A stretch of 64,000 nt of DNA from NCBI GenBank assembly GCA_033977485.1, contig CM066998.1:30753501-30817500 (forward strand), read 5' to 3'. A program made the translations under genes and the position numbers. Under the pieces are notes generated by a model, which was not told the DNA's origin, ran no database searches, and was given only the letters and a program-made list of their open reading frames with translations. This DNA is from Hydrangea macrophylla. Lineage: Eukaryota > Streptophyta > Magnoliopsida > Cornales > Hydrangeaceae. Below are positions 22,294 to 35,799 of this stretch, piece by piece (the first letter of the stretch is position 1; each line of letters starts with the position of its first letter).

Positions 22294-24280
22294 GTGAATA
22301 AAGATGGAAGCAAGGAAAAGGCAGAAAGGGGAAATCAGAACTTGGAAAAGAATCAGAGTAAGAAGAAATGTGGGAAATTACTCAGACAGGGAACCTGGAA
22401 GAATGCTTCATCACTGATCTTGGAGGAGAAAAGAAGAAGGAATTGGTTTTTGAGTCTAGTGATAGGTATCCCCCTTACCCAGAGTCTGTATTAGCCCAAA
22501 TAAGGCGTCTTTCAATTTTTATGTCTGTTGTAATTGCTCCTAAGAAAGTTAATGAGAATATGACTAATTCTGCTTACTCGACTGCGCATAATAATTATGA
22601 TGCATGTGATGAATGTAGTGAAATACCAGATGAATTGCAAAAATTAATTGAAAAGGAAAATGAATCTGCATGTAAAATCATTGAAGGCACTTTAACGATT
22701 AATTTGGGAAATGAAGATAATCCACAAAATGTTTCTATTGGCTCCACACTTAGTAATGAGGAAAGCAAAGAGTTAGTCAATTTATTAAATGAATTCAAAG
22801 ATGTCTTTGCATGGTCCTATGATGATATGCCAGGGATTGATCCATAAATAGTCCAACATCATATTCCCCTCTTCCCAAACTCAAAACCCGTAAAACAAAA
22901 ATTGAGGCAAATGAGGCCTGAATGGGCGCTAAAAGTGAAAGAGGAAGTTGAAAAGTAGTTAGGAGCTGGATTCTTGATTGTCACCGAGTATCCAGAGTGG
23001 GTCACTAATATTGTACCAGTCCCAAAAAAAGATGGTCGCATTAGGGTTTGTGTGGATTTCCGAGATTTGAATAGAGCCAACCCTAAGGACGATTTCCCCT
23101 TACCCCACATTAATGTGTTAGTAGACAATACGGCAGGACATGAACTCTTATCTTTCATGGATGGATTCTTAGGGTACAACCAGATATTAATGGCATCTAA
23201 GGATAGGGAAAAGACTACCTTTATCATACCCTGGGGAACTTATTGTTATAGAGTTATGCCAGTTGGGCTTAAGAATGCAGGGGCAACTTATCAAAGAGCT
23301 GCCACTACCCTACTACATGACATGATCCATAACGAAGTAGAGGTGTATGTGGATGACATGATAGTAAAGTCCAAAGAGAGGGAAGGACACTTAAAGCCTT
23401 TAAGAAAATTCTTTGAGAGGTTAAGAAAATTCAGAATGAGATTAAACCCACAGAAATGTACTTTTGGGGTCACCACGGGAAAATTGTTAGGGTTTCTGAT
23501 TACACTGAGGGGGAGTGAGGTAGATCCAACCAAAATTCAAGCCATAACCGAAATGCCGTCACCCCAAAATGAGAAGGAGTTGAGGGGATTCTTAGGAGGA
23601 ATACAGTTTATCAGCCGTTTCATATCCAAACTCACCATGACCTGTGACCCACTATTCAAATTGTTGAGGAAAGGGGAAAAGTTTGAATGTGATGACCAAT
23701 GCTAGAAAGCCTTCAAAAAGATCAAAACCTACCTTCAAATCCCACCTGTCCTATTACCTACCAAACCTGGGAAACCTTTATTGCTATATCTATCTGTTAC
23801 CGAGAATTCCATGGGGTGTATGTTGGCCCAAGAAGAGGAAGAGGGGCGTGTGGAGAAAGCCATATATTACTTAAGTAGGAGAATGACTAGGTATGAGTTG
23901 AACTATTCACCGTTGGAGAAAGCATGCTGGGCTTTGGTGTGGTGTATACGTCGTCTTAGGCATTACATGTTAGCCTTCCCTGTCACCCTAATATCTCGAA
24001 TGGCCCCACTGAAATACCTCTTTGAAAATCCAGCCTTAACTAGTAGAATCTCACGCTGGACCATGATGCTGGCCGAATTCGATATTAGATATGTCACTTC
24101 CAAATTTGTCAAAGGGAGAGCCGTCACCTTGCCATAGAATCCGAAGAAAGAGGAGAATTCAAGTTTCCTGATGAGGAGGTTATGAAAGTAGAGGAAGACC
24201 TATCAAAAATGTATTTTGATGGAGCAGCCAATCATGTAAGATACGGGGTTGGAATCATCCTCGTATCACCTAATGGGGCC
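22294..24280 (+). pseudogene. Tat reverse transcriptase and RNase H (N-terminal pol part)
   Basis: 22368-22847 is the pre-RT linker (LLNEFKDVFAWSYDDMPGIDP). It is followed by stops at 22845 and 22956, then the RT palm (22974-23705): VPVPKKDGRIRVCVDFRDLN, a YVDDMIVKS active site near 23345 and the thumb (GFLGGIQFISRFI). After a stop at 23703 the first RNase H continues in 23781-24137 (PLEKACWALVWCIRRLRHYM). A TAG at 24135 ends it. From about 24200 a second RNase H starts (YFDGAANH) and is cut by the Tekay element at 24292. Two RNase H domains are typical of the Tat lineage. Confidence 0.85.
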
Positions 24281-26381
24281 CCCACCCCATTTGTAATACC
24301 TATAATTTTCTTTTCTTTAATAAATATCAGTTTTTGAATTTTTGCATTTGCCTGTCTAATTTTAAATTATTATTTTAATATTGTGATGATTTTTACGTAT
24401 CATAAGATTATTGACTAAACTGTAGTAACCATACCGACTCGACTGTAATTAGAATTAACTTAGTCCCGTACCTGGACCCGGACATTAGAAATAATACCCG
24501 TTTGCATGTAAATCGAGATCGACACGCATAATGAGGAACTTATGCATGCAAATTGAGAAAGTAGTACACAACCCAAAGTGGACCCCACCTGTCCGGCAAT
24601 ATGGCAGCCCCATGTGCCACTCCTTATACTTGTCATCTCCTCCCATGACATTTATCCACATATTGGACATGTGTCTTTGCATGAACTCATGCAATTGACA
24701 CCTAGCCATGCCAATCTCCTATATATCATGCACATACACACAATTGAGACACTTTTGTCTCTACAATCTGCACATAATTGAGAGGGAGAGAGAGCTAGAC
24801 TTATAGCTCCATGGAAGAATAGAAGAAAGAGGAAGTCCATCCTTGAAGTTTGAAGATTCAAGCTGCACTAAGCTTCAACCAATATCAAGCTTAAATTTCA
24901 AGCTTTGGTGAGTATTCTAACTCACTTTAGAACCTATATAGTATGTAGTAATGTTTAGCAAGTGTTTGATGTTGTTTTTTGAAGTTCTATGCAACATGCA
25001 AGTCAAATCTTCAAATCTGGGAAGCAGAAACATCCAGCAGAATGTTGTTTAGTAAAATGAACATTTTGAGCAGTTCAAAAATGGGAATGAGGGTAGGTTT
25101 TTTTGTAGAGAAATCTAACTCATTTATCTACAAATAACTCTTCTATAGCTTAGTCTAAATATTACTCCTTCATAGGTGAAATGTATGTACAATGTAGTAT
25201 TATCAATCTGAGAAGTAGAAACTTCCACCAGAATGTTGTTTAGAAAAATGAACATTTTGAGCCGTGCAAAAATGGTAATGAGGCTAGGTTTTGTGGAGAA
25301 AGCTAACTAATTTATCTAAAAATAACTCTTCTTAAGCTCAGTCTAGAAATTAATACTTCATAGGTGAAATGCACATGCAACATAGTACTATAAATTTGGG
25401 ACAGAGCAGTCCGAAAATATAGAAATGTCTAAGTAAAATAAATATTTTGAGCAGCTCAAAAATGTACATGAGGCTAGATTTTTTTTTGTACATGAAGCTA
25501 ATCCAATTATCTACAATGTTTTAGTTTTGAGTTTGATCTACAAATCAATTTATCATGCCCAAATAAATTATATCAATTCAGTCGACATAGTAAAATTATT
25601 TCCTGACAGATTGTACAACTACTTGTATGATGTGTTTATTGATGATGATTGTTTTCCGATACCTGTGTGGTTATGAATATCTTGTACTATGGTAGTGCTA
25701 TCGAGTAGATGAGTATGTTAAGGGTCTATGTAGTTTTGTTAGTTTTATAGACATGATAATGAACCCATGCATGTATTTTACAAGTATAACTAAGCTGATG
25801 CTTTGAAATCTTAACATAAGCTTGAATTAGTTGTACATAGACCCATGCTTGGATATATATATATGGAGTATCTACACTACTGTAGACATGTTATACTACT
25901 CATAGGAGTATATAGTTTGTGTACCTTGAGCTTAATTGATTGTACATTGCATAAAAATAGAGGATTTAAGAATCTGGCGCCAGAAATCGATTTATGGGAG
26001 AAATCGATTTCTGGAAAGTTTTTCTGGGAAAAGTTTCCTTAAGGAACTATTAAAGCCGTAAGCTGAACGACGACGTTAATTCTAACTTCATGGGTATATT
26101 ATGACATAAAACAGAACAACGGACGTAGGAGCGCAACCTTGTATGTGTAAATGAAAGTTATTAACAAATTAAACCACAGAATGAGTGATGCGAATGCGGT
26201 CAAGGATGTAAGGATTGATTGTGCTTGGTTAAGAACAGCGTATGTCAAGGATAAGTGTTGGATAGGTAAACCAATCCGCGGAGGCCGGGATAGTGAGCAA
26301 AGGATGTGTTTGATGGGTTGTAAGGTGATGAGTATTGTGTATCCTTTCGGGTCTTCGTGACGAAAGGGGGTACGGTTAACA

Positions 26382-27332
26382 CTTCGGTTCTTCATGATGG
26401 CAAAGGGATGTTTCTTAGAGTGAAGACTCCTTTCAATTCTTAGTGATGGAATGGATGTTCTTGCACTCCATAAACACTTCGGTTCTTCGTGATGGCAAAG
26501 TGGTGTTTCTTAGAGTGAAGACTCCTTTCGGTTCTTAGTGATGGAATGGATGTTCTTGCACTCTGTAAACACTTCGGTTCTTCGTGATGGTGAAGTGGTG
26601 TTTCTTAAAGTGAAGACTCCTTTCGGTTCTTAGTGATGGAATGGATGTTCTTGCCTTCTGTAACCACTTCGGTTCTTCGTGATGGCGAAGTGGTGTTTCT
26701 TAGAGTGAAGACTCCTTTAGGTTCTTAGTGATGGAATGGATGTTCTTGCACTCCGTAAACGTTTCGGTTCTTCATGATGGCGAAGTGGTGTTTCTTAGAG
26801 TGAAGACTCCTTTCGGTTCTTAGTGATGGAATGGATGTCCTTGCACTCCGTAAACGCTTCGACTCTTCGTGATGGTGAAGTGATGTTTCTTAAAGTGAAG
26901 ACTCCTTTCGGTTCTTAGTGATGGAATGGATGTTCTTGCACTCCGTAAACGCTTCGGTTCTTCGTGATGGTGAAGTGGTGTTTCTTAGAGTGAAGACTCC
27001 TTTTGGTTCTTAGTGATGGAATGGATGTCCTTGTACTCCGTAAACGCTTCGGTTCTTCATGATGGTGAAATGGTGTTTCTTAGAGTGACGACTCCTTTCA
27101 GTTCTTAGTGATGGAATGGATGTTCTTGCACTCCATAAATGCTTCGGTTATTCGTGATGGTAAAGTGGTGTTTCTTAGAGTGAAGACTCTTTTCGGTTCT
27201 TAGTGATGGAATGGATGTTCTTGCACTCTGTAAACGCTTCGGTTCTTCGTGACGGCGAAGTGGTGTTTCTTAGAGTGAAGACTTCTTTCGGTTCTTCGAG
27301 ATGGAATGGATATTCTTCCACTCCCTAACATT
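26382..27332. repeat. 95-bp tandem repeat, 10 copies (5' LTR)
   Basis: Units contain CTTCGGTTCTTCGTGATGG, a GTGGTGTTTCTTAGAGTGAAG core and TGATGGAATGGATGTTCTTG. Starts at 26382, 26477, 26572 and 26667 show the 95-bp period. The last start is near 27329. The period is not a multiple of three and no protein is implied. Confidence 0.95.
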
Positions 27333-27700
27333 TCAGTTCTTCGTGACGAGGTGTTTGTTAAAAGATGTTTCGGTTGGTGGAAGGTGTTTTGGTAAATGAA
27401 AGATGGTTTAGTTAGTAAGAGATGTTTTAGGTTAGTAAATGATGTCTGTTGTTGGCAACAGATGATAGGGGCGTTAAGAATGTCGAGAAGAGTTTTCTCA
27501 GTTGGACGTTTTCTTTTCGAATACGTGATCGGGTATATTGGTAGTTATAACTCGACGGTGAGAATGCAAAGATTTTTAAAGACGTGTTAAAAAAGTTATA
27601 AGGGTATCTTTGTTGTGCTTTACTATATACGTTCCATTTGATTTTGTTTTCTCACTCAGCTTTCATAAGCTGACGACGTTCTTGTCGCTGGACATTCCCA

Positions 27701-27802
27701 TGTCCAGCTTATCCAGGTCACCAGAACACAGGCTATGGAGCTACTCAAGAATATAATGTGGAAGAAGATTATACTGAAGAGGATTATGGTTATGCGTGTT
27801 AG
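27701..27802 (+). other. LTR micro reading frame, acidic Tyr-rich tail (family B, 5' LTR)
   Basis: Thirty-three codons plus TAG. The start reads C-P-A-Y-P-G-H-Q, then GYG, then NVEEDYTEEDYGYAC-stop. The 3' LTR copy (about 35386-35487) keeps frame and stop and ends YAS. It lies about 40 bp after an acceptor-like CAG. Compare 10201-10350 and 48672-48743. No in-frame ATG is seen in this copy, so it would need an upstream exon. Confidence 0.5.
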
Positions 27803-28115
27803 GAAGAAGACCAGTAGTTTCCCTTTGTAAATATTTTTGTTGTAATCAGAAGACTTATCATATTTTTGTAATAGTTTTTGTAAGGCCCAGAGCCATAAGA
27901 CTCTTATGTATTTAATTAGCTAGTACCGTTGTAGCCTTTCATTGTAACATATTCCAGTAGTAGATGATGCTTTTACCCTTTTGTCATAGCATTTAGTTAT
28001 TATTATTTTGGTCATGGACAATTCGGTACTTCCACCAGTCACGTGCCTCAGGGTCCAAGATGAAAATTTTAAAATTTTCCATATTTTGGCTACGCCGGGG
28101 CGTGACAGGTATTTT

Positions 28116-28127
28116 TGGTATCAGAGC
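28116..28127 (+). other. Primer-binding site, initiator Met-tRNA
   Basis: TGGTATCAGAGC, eight bases after the 5' LTR. It is the standard plant Ty3/gypsy chromovirus priming site. Confidence 0.85.
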
Positions 28128-28230
28128 CTAGGTTTAGGCTTTTACCGTCTGTCCAACACACTTAAGCTATAAACCGTAAGATTTCTTAGACTAATACTGG
28201 TCATAGTTAGTTTTGTTAAGCAGGTAAGTT

Positions 28231-31200
28231 ATGGAGCCGTACATAATACTAGACGTCTTCGAAGGATATAAGGTTAGCCGTTAGACGATAGATGCTTAGT
28301 TTATGTGAATGGCTTCCTTAGATATTTTGTTAGAACGACTTGTTATATCGACAAGATGTTTAGGCTTTGACGAATTTCCTGAGACAAATCTCGGAACAGT
28401 CACCTTAGCCTAGAGTCTGGAAAGACTAAGGATAAGATACTTCATCTCCTTAAATTAAATGTTAGTTGAGTGGTTCCACTTATAAGTTAGATAACGTCAT
28501 AACACGAAACTTAGAAATAAAAATTTCCTAGTCGTATATAGAAGTACAAATAGGCCTTGTGGATAGATAGACACCTTATATGCTTGGATTTCTCTATATT
28601 GCCTAGATAGTATGCGATGTACGAAATAAGATAAGTTGGGATAAACTTATGGACACCAACTCATACATAAGAACACGCGAATCTTTGCAACGTCTGCTAC
28701 ACTTGTAATCTACCAGGACACATGCACAAAGATTGTCAAACTCCCAATATCTATCGCCGACCAAATTTCAATTGCTAATACAACAATAAGAAGGGTCATC
28801 TTCTCAAGGACTATTGGATGCTGAGGGCACACAACGATAATGCTTTTCTACAGCAAGGAGCACATGAGATATTGACTTAATTAAATACCCGAGTCAATGG
28901 AAAAGACGCAAGAGTGGAACGTACCTTCGACAAACCGAACGACCTCATAGACTGCTAACATCGACCACGTTCAATCACAATGAACGACTCGCACTGGGAA
29001 CATTAGTAAAGATGAGTACTGCATTCCACCTTCAAGCCAACGATCAGATAGCACATGGCCTACCGAGAAAAGGCACGTTTTGGGTTCATAACATCGACGT
29101 TCCATCAACACGCTAAAGAAATGCATCTCTGACCCTAGTGCACATTACAAATTAAGACCATATAAGGCTGAGTAATTAGATCCATCTCTCTGATTTAACT
29201 CCTTTTGGGTACACCCATTATTTTTCTATCATTGGTTGCGTTAGATCAATTATTCTTATGATGAACCTTAGGACGTCCTTTATTGTTCCACTACTTGACA
29301 GTTATTCAATGTCCCCTCTGATTTCACTTAACAAGATTTTGGATCATTCTGATCAATGTTAAATCCAATTGTGAATTCATTTCCTTTCTAATGCTATAAG
29401 TCACCTCTTTGGGCTTATCCTCAAGTAAATCGATTCCAACAATTCATTTATAAACCACTCACTGTAAGTCATTTGGACTTATGATCTGTTAAATTAATCT
29501 GTATGAATCGTTTAGACTGTCAACTGTTTGACCAACTCTTGCAAGTGCATATATCCCTTGACATTATTGCAAAGGAGCTCTCTGTATTTGTTCAACTAAG
29601 GAACTCAAGCATATTGTACCCCTTTGTAAACTAGTCTTCATTTCCCTTCATTTCACGAATTCTTCTTAACTTTTATCATTAAGACTTCACCTAAATTATT
29701 GGCTCATAAGACAAGAATTCTTATGTCCTACCTGGAAGGCCTTACGCCTTTAGTCATTGCATTACTTTGATTGTCCTATAGTAATCATCTGATGATCATT
29801 CTCAGATACTCATTCTATACATCGTGATCCTACAAGTGAGAAATCACGAATCTCTTCGTTTCTAACTCAGTACACTATGAGTATTCATTTTGTTATGAAT
29901 TCAACTCCTTATAAGTGAATTAAATCCTACTCCAACTACCAGTAACACCTTATATGCTATGTATTAATTAATGCACAGGGAAATTGCTTAATGGCTTGTG
30001 TCATCGCCTACGATGCTGAAACTCCACAACGATTTCATGTTGACACGTAAAGGAACTCAATCACAACAACACACTTAAGAGGACGCTATGACCCCTACAA
30101 GTTATAAAAGACAATCTTGAGACCAACTAGGCATCTCAACCATCACATCAAGAAGCTGGGAGGTAAGAATCTTGCCGATTAAAGACGCAAAAAAAAAAAA
30201 AAAAACCAGTGACACCAACAATTACTATAATGCAGTCCACAATCACTAAAGGAAACTCTAGGTATATCAAGAACAAGTACCCCTTCCCAGGATAGACGAC
30301 TTATTTGACCAACTCTAAGGAACGAAAACCTTTTCAAAGATCGATATACGATCAGGTTACCACCAGTTACTTGTTAGATCGGGAGACATACCGAAAATGA
30401 CTTTCAGAACAAGACATGGGTATTATAAATTCTTAGTTATGCCTTTTGGATTAACTAATGCCCTAGCGGTATTCATGGATTTGATGAATCGAGTGTTCAG
30501 ACCCTTCTTAAATTAATTCATCATTGTGTTCATCGACGACATCCTTATTTACTCAAAGAGTGAAGAAGAACACAAGGAACATGTACAGATTGCACTCCAG
30601 ACACTTGGAGAGAATCATCTCTATGCCAAGTTTAGTAAGTGTGAATTTTGGTTAAAAGAAGTTAAATTCTTGGGAGATGTAGTTTCACAAAATGGAATTT
30701 CAATGGACTCAACCAAGATGGACGCAGTTTCTAGTTGGAATAGACCAACCAATGCATCAGAAGTACGAAAATTCCTCAGATTGGCCAGATACTACAGGAG
30801 ATTCGTGAAAAGATCCTAAAGGATTTCGTCTCCTATAACCGGACTAACAAAGAAGAATTCGAAGTTTGAATGGAAAGATAAGCACGAACGCGCCTTTCAA
30901 GAACTAAAGGACTAGGATGTGTACTTATGTAGAATGGTCAGGTGATCGCTTATGGATCCAGGTAATTAAAGCCACATAAATTGATCTATCCTACACACGA
31001 CCCAAAATTGGCTGCAATTGTCTTTGCACTTAAGGTTTGGAGACACTATCTCTATGGAGAGAAGTCGCAAAATACGTAGCCAAATACCCTACTTGCTAGC
31101 AAGTCAAGGAGGAACACCAATGACCTCCAGGATTACTACAAAACCTCTACCAGTCCCTGATTGGAAAAGGGAGCATATCATCATGGATTTTGTTGTGGGA

Positions 31201-31945
31201 TTGCCAAGATCCCAACAGAACCATAATGCTATTTGGGTAGTCATTGATCAACTGATCAAATCTGCCCATTTTATTGCCTACAACATGACCTATCCTGTCA
31301 AGAAAATGAGTCGACTATACCTGCAACAGGTTGTGCGGTCGCATGGAGTACTGGTATCAATCGTATCAAATTGAGATTCAAGATTCACCGCAGCATTTTG
31401 GGAGTGTCTTCAGAAAGTAATGGGAATGCCTTTGACGTTGAGTTTCACATTTCATCCACAAACTGACGGATAAAAGGAAAGGATGAAAGCAGCGCAAAGC
31501 AGATATAAGAACCTAGAATTTGAAGGCGGAGATCATGTGTATCTGAAAGTTTCCCCGGTTTGAGGCGTTGTAAGGTTTGGACAGAAGAAGGGAAAACTAT
31601 CGCCGCGTTGGACCGTTTAAAATTATGGATCGCGTGGGAAAAGTCGCCTACAGGTTGGCGTTACCACCAAAGATGTTGGGGGTTCATAACGTCTTCCATG
31701 TAAGCATGCTGAGGAAATTTCTTCATAACCCGGCACACGAGATTGATTTCAGAGATATCGAAGTAAACGACAATGCTACGTTCATTGAAGGACCTGTAAA
31801 GATTCTAGATCATGGAATCAAGAAGTTGAGAAACAAAGAGATTCCACTGGTAAAGATTCAGTGCAAACACCATAACGAAGGAGAAGCCTCTTGGGAGCTG
31901 GAATCTGAGATGTGGGAGAAAACTTCTTTTCTATTTAATGACTAG
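28231..31945 (+). pseudogene. Tekay element 1 internal region, gag-pol remnants
   Basis: Heavily decayed. A remnant of a pre-gag frame starts at 28231 (M-E-P). A gag zinc knuckle C-x2-C-x4-H-x4-C survives at 28695-28736. Stretch 28740-30240 shows no coding signal that I can follow. The RT is readable from about 30262 ([15 protein letters not shown]) through a [11 protein letters not shown] active site to 30819, with stops. Most of RNase H and the N-terminal integrase are deleted. Integrase core pieces (31140-31375) and the C-terminal part with GPFKIMDRVGKVAYRL and a chromodomain (about 31795-31945) remain. The element cannot be autonomous. Confidence 0.85.
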
Positions 31946-31991
31946 ATAGTCCAGATTTCAAGGACTAAATCCTATAATAGGTGGTAGGAGA

Positions 31992-34900
31992 TGTAATACA
32001 TGTAATTTTCTTTTCTTTAATAAATATCAGTTTTCGAATTTTTGCATTTGACTGTCTAATTTTAAATTATTATTTTAATATTGTGACGATTTTGACGTAT
32101 CATAAGATTACTGACTAGACTGTAGTAACCATACCAACTCGACTGTAATTAGAATTAACTTAGTCCCGTACCTGGACCCAGACATTAGAAATAATACCCG
32201 TCTGCACGTAAACTGAGATCGACACGCATAATAAGGAACTTATGCACGCAAACCGAGAAAGTAGCATGCAACCCAAAGTGGGCCCCACTTGGCCGGCCAC
32301 ATGGCAGCCCCATGTGCCACTCCTTACACTTGTCATCTCCTCCTATGACATTTGTCCACATATTGGACATGTGTCTTTGCATGAACTCATGTAATTGACA
32401 CCTAGCCATGCCAATCTCCTATATATCATGCACATACACACAATTGAGACACTTTTGTCTCTACAATCTGCATATAATTGAGAGGGAGAGAGAGCTGGAG
32501 TTATAGCTCCATGGAAGAATAGAAGAAAGAGGAAGTCTATCCTTGTAGTTTGAAGATTCAAGCTTCACTAAGCTTCAACCAATATCAAGCTTAAATTTTA
32601 AGCTTTGGTGAGTATTCTAACTCACTTTAGAACCTAGATAGTATGTAGTAATGTTTAGCAAGTGTTTGATGTTGTATTTTGAGGTTCTATGCAACATGCA
32701 AGTCAAATCTGGGAAGCAGAAACTTCCAGTAGAATATTGTTTAGTAAAATGAACATTTTGAGCAGTTCTAAAATGGTAATGAGGCTAGGTTTTTTGTAGA
32801 GAAAGCTAACTTATTTATCTATAAATAACTCTTCTATAACTTAGTCTAAATATCAATCCTTCATAGGTGAAATGTGTGTACAACGTAGTATTAGCAATCT
32901 GAGAAGCAGAAACTTCCAGCAGAATGTTGTTTAGCAAAATGAACATTTTGAGCAGCTCAAAAATGGAAATGAGGCTAGGTTTTTTTGTGAAGAAAGCTAA
33001 CTCATTTATCTACAAATAGCTCTTCAGTCTAGAAATCAATACTTCATAGGTGAAATGCACATGCAACGCAGTACTATAAATCTGGGATAGAGCAGTCCAA
33101 AAATATAAAAATATCTGAGTAAAATAAATATTTTGAGCAGCTCAAAAATGTAATTAAAGCTAGATTTTTTTTGTACACAAAGCTAATCCAATTATCTACA
33201 ATGTTCTAGTTTTGAGTTTGATCTACAAATTAATTTATCATGCCCAAATAAATCATATCAATTCAGTCGACATAATAAAATTAATTCCTGGCAGATTGTA
33301 CAACTACTTATATGATGTGTTTATTGATGATGCTTGTTCTCTGATACCTGTGTGGTTATGAATATCTTGTGCTATGGTAGTGCTATCGAGTAAATGAGTA
33401 TGTTAAGGGTCTATGTAGTTTTGTTAGTTTTACAGACATGATAATGAACCCATGCATGTATTTTACAAGTATTACCAAGATGATGCTTTGAAATCTTAAC
33501 ATAAGCTTGAATTAGTTGTACATAGACCCATGCTTGGATATATATATATGGAGTATTTACACTACTATAGACATGTTATACTATTTATAGGAGTATATAG
33601 TTTACGTACCCTGAGCTTAAATGATTGTACATTGAATAAAAATAGAGGATTTGAGAATCTGGCACCAGAAATTGATTTATGGGAGAAACTGGTTTCTGGG
33701 AAATTTTTCTGGGAAAAGTTTCCTTAAGGAACTATTAAAGCCGTAAGCTGAACAACAATGTTAATTCTGACTTCATGGGTCTATTATGACATAAAACAGA
33801 ACAATGGACGTAGGAATGCAACCGTGTATGTGTAAATGAAAGTTATTAACAAATTAAACCACAGAACGAGTGACACGAATGCGGTCAAGGATATGTAAGG
33901 ATTGATTGTGCTTGGTTAAGAGCAGCGTATGTCAAGGATAAGTGTTGGATAGATAAACCAATCCACAGAGGCCAGGATAGTGAGCAAAAGATGTGTTTGA
34001 TAGGTTGTGATGTGATGAGTATTGTGTATCCTTTTGGGTCTTCATGACGAAAGGGGGTACGGGTAACGCTTCGATTCTTTGTGTTGACAAAGTGATGTTT
34101 CTTAGAGTGAAGACTCCTTTCGATTCTTAGTGATGGAATGGATGTTCTTGCACTCTGTAAACACTTCGATTCTTCGTGATGGCAAAGTGGTGTTTCTTAG
34201 AGTGAAGACTCCTTTCGCTTCTTAGTGATGGAATGGATGTTCTTGCACTCCGTAAACACTTCAGTTCTTTATGATGGCGAAGTGGTGTTTCTTAGAGTGA
34301 AGACTCCTTTCAGTTCTTTGTGATGGAATGGATGTTCTTGCACTCCATAAACACTTCAGTTCTTCATGATGGCGAAGTGGTATTTCTTAGAGTGAAGACT
34401 CCTTTCGGTTCTTAGTGATGGAATGGATGTTCTTGTACTCTGTAATCGTTTTAGTTTTTCAGGATAGGGAAGTGGTGTTTCTTAGAGTGAAGACTCTTTT
34501 TGGTTCTAAGTGATGGAATGGATGTCCTTGCACTCCGTAAACGCTTCGGTTCTTCGTGCTAGTGAAGTGGTGCTTCTTAGAGTGAAGACTCCTTTCGATT
34601 CTTAGTGATGGAATGGATGTTCTTGCACTCCGTAAACGCTTCGGTTCTTCGTGATGGCGAAGTGGTGTTTGTTAGAGTGAAGACTCCTTTCGGTTCTTAG
34701 TGATGGAATGGATGTCCTTGCACTTAGTAAACACTTCAGTTCTTCGTGATGGTGAAGTGGTGTTTATTAGAGTGAAGACTCCTTTTGGTTCTTTCTGATG
34801 GAATGGATGTTCTTGCACTCCGTAAACGCTTCGGTTCTTCGTGATGGCGAAGTGGTGTTTCTTAGAGTGAAGATTCCTTTCGGTTCTTAGTGATGGAATG

Positions 34901-35794
34901 GATGTTCTTGCACTCCGTAAACGCTTCAGTTCTTTGTGATGGCGAAGTGGTGTTTCTTAGAGTGAAGACTCCTTTCAGTTCTTCATGATGGAATGGATAT
35001 TCTTGCACTCCCTAACACTTCAGTTCTTCGTGACTAGGTGGTTGTTAAAAGATGTTTCGGTTGGTGGAAGGTGTATTGGTAAATAAAAGATGGTTTAGTT
35101 AGTAAGAGATGTTTTGGGTCAGTAAATGATGTCGGATGTTGGCAATAGATGATAGTGGCGTTAAGAATGTCGAGAGGAGTTTTCTTAGTTGGACGTTTTC
35201 TTTTCGAATACATGGTCGGGTGTATTGGTGGTTATAACTCGACTGTGAGAACGCAAAGATCTTAAAAGACGTGTTAAAAAAGTATTAAGGGTATCTTTGT
35301 TGTGCTTAACTACATACGTTCCATTTGATTTAGCTTTCTCACTCAGCTTTCATAAGCTGACGACGTTCATGTCGCTAGACATTCCCATGTCCAGCTTATC
35401 CAGGTCACAAGAACACAGGCTATGGAGCTACTCAAGAATATAACATGGAAGAAGATTATACTGAAGAGGATTATGGTTATGCGAGTTAGGAAGAAGACCA
35501 GTAGTTTATCTTTGTAAATATTTTTGTTGTAATCAGAAGACTTATCATATTTTTGTAATAGTTTTTGTAAGGCCCAGAGCCATACGACTCTTATGTATTT
35601 AATTAGCCAGTACCATTGTAGCCTTTCATTGTAACATATTCCAGTAGTAGATGATGCTTTTACCCTTTTGTCATAGCATTTAGTTATTATTATTTTGGTC
35701 ATGGACAATTAGGCACTTCCACCAGTCACGTGCCTCAGGGTCCAAGATGAAAATTTTAAATTTTTCCATATTTTGGCTACGCCGGGGCGTGATA
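31992..35794 (+). mobile_element. 3' LTR of Tekay-type element 1
   Basis: 3803 bp, starting TGTAATACA after a purine-rich tract (GGTGGTAGGAGA). It ends GGGGCGTGATA, the final CA having become TA. It carries the same landmarks as the 5' LTR: a donor-like GTGAGT at 32608, ten 95-bp repeats (34069-35018), an acceptor at 35346, the hairpin, and the Tyr-rich frame. The target duplication CCATT follows at 35795-35799, after which the host Tat reading frame resumes. Confidence 0.9.
34069..35018. repeat. 95-bp tandem repeat, 10 copies (3' LTR)
   Basis: Same unit and same copy number as the array in the 5' LTR. Single copies differ by scattered substitutions. Confidence 0.95.
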
Positions 35795-35799
35795 CCATT

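Larger units (their letters stand above)
24292..28107 (+). mobile_element. 5' LTR of Tekay-type element 1
   Basis: The 3816-bp LTR starts TGTAATACC and ends GGGGCGTGACA. The 5-bp target duplication CCATT is at 24287-24291 and 35795-35799. Its parts in order: U3, a leader with a GA-rich stretch, a donor-like GTGAGT at 24908, an intron-like stretch with ten 95-bp repeats, an acceptor-like TTTTCTCACTCAG ending at 27659, a CAGCTT/AAGCTG hairpin, a short Tyr-rich frame (27701-27802) and U5. It is clearly more diverged from its 3' partner than are the two LTRs of element 2, so it is older. Confidence 0.9.

Noticed and set aside
26382..27332. CRISPR-like regular repeat array
   Set aside because: Head-to-tail 95-bp units without unique spacers, in both LTRs of a plant retrotransposon.
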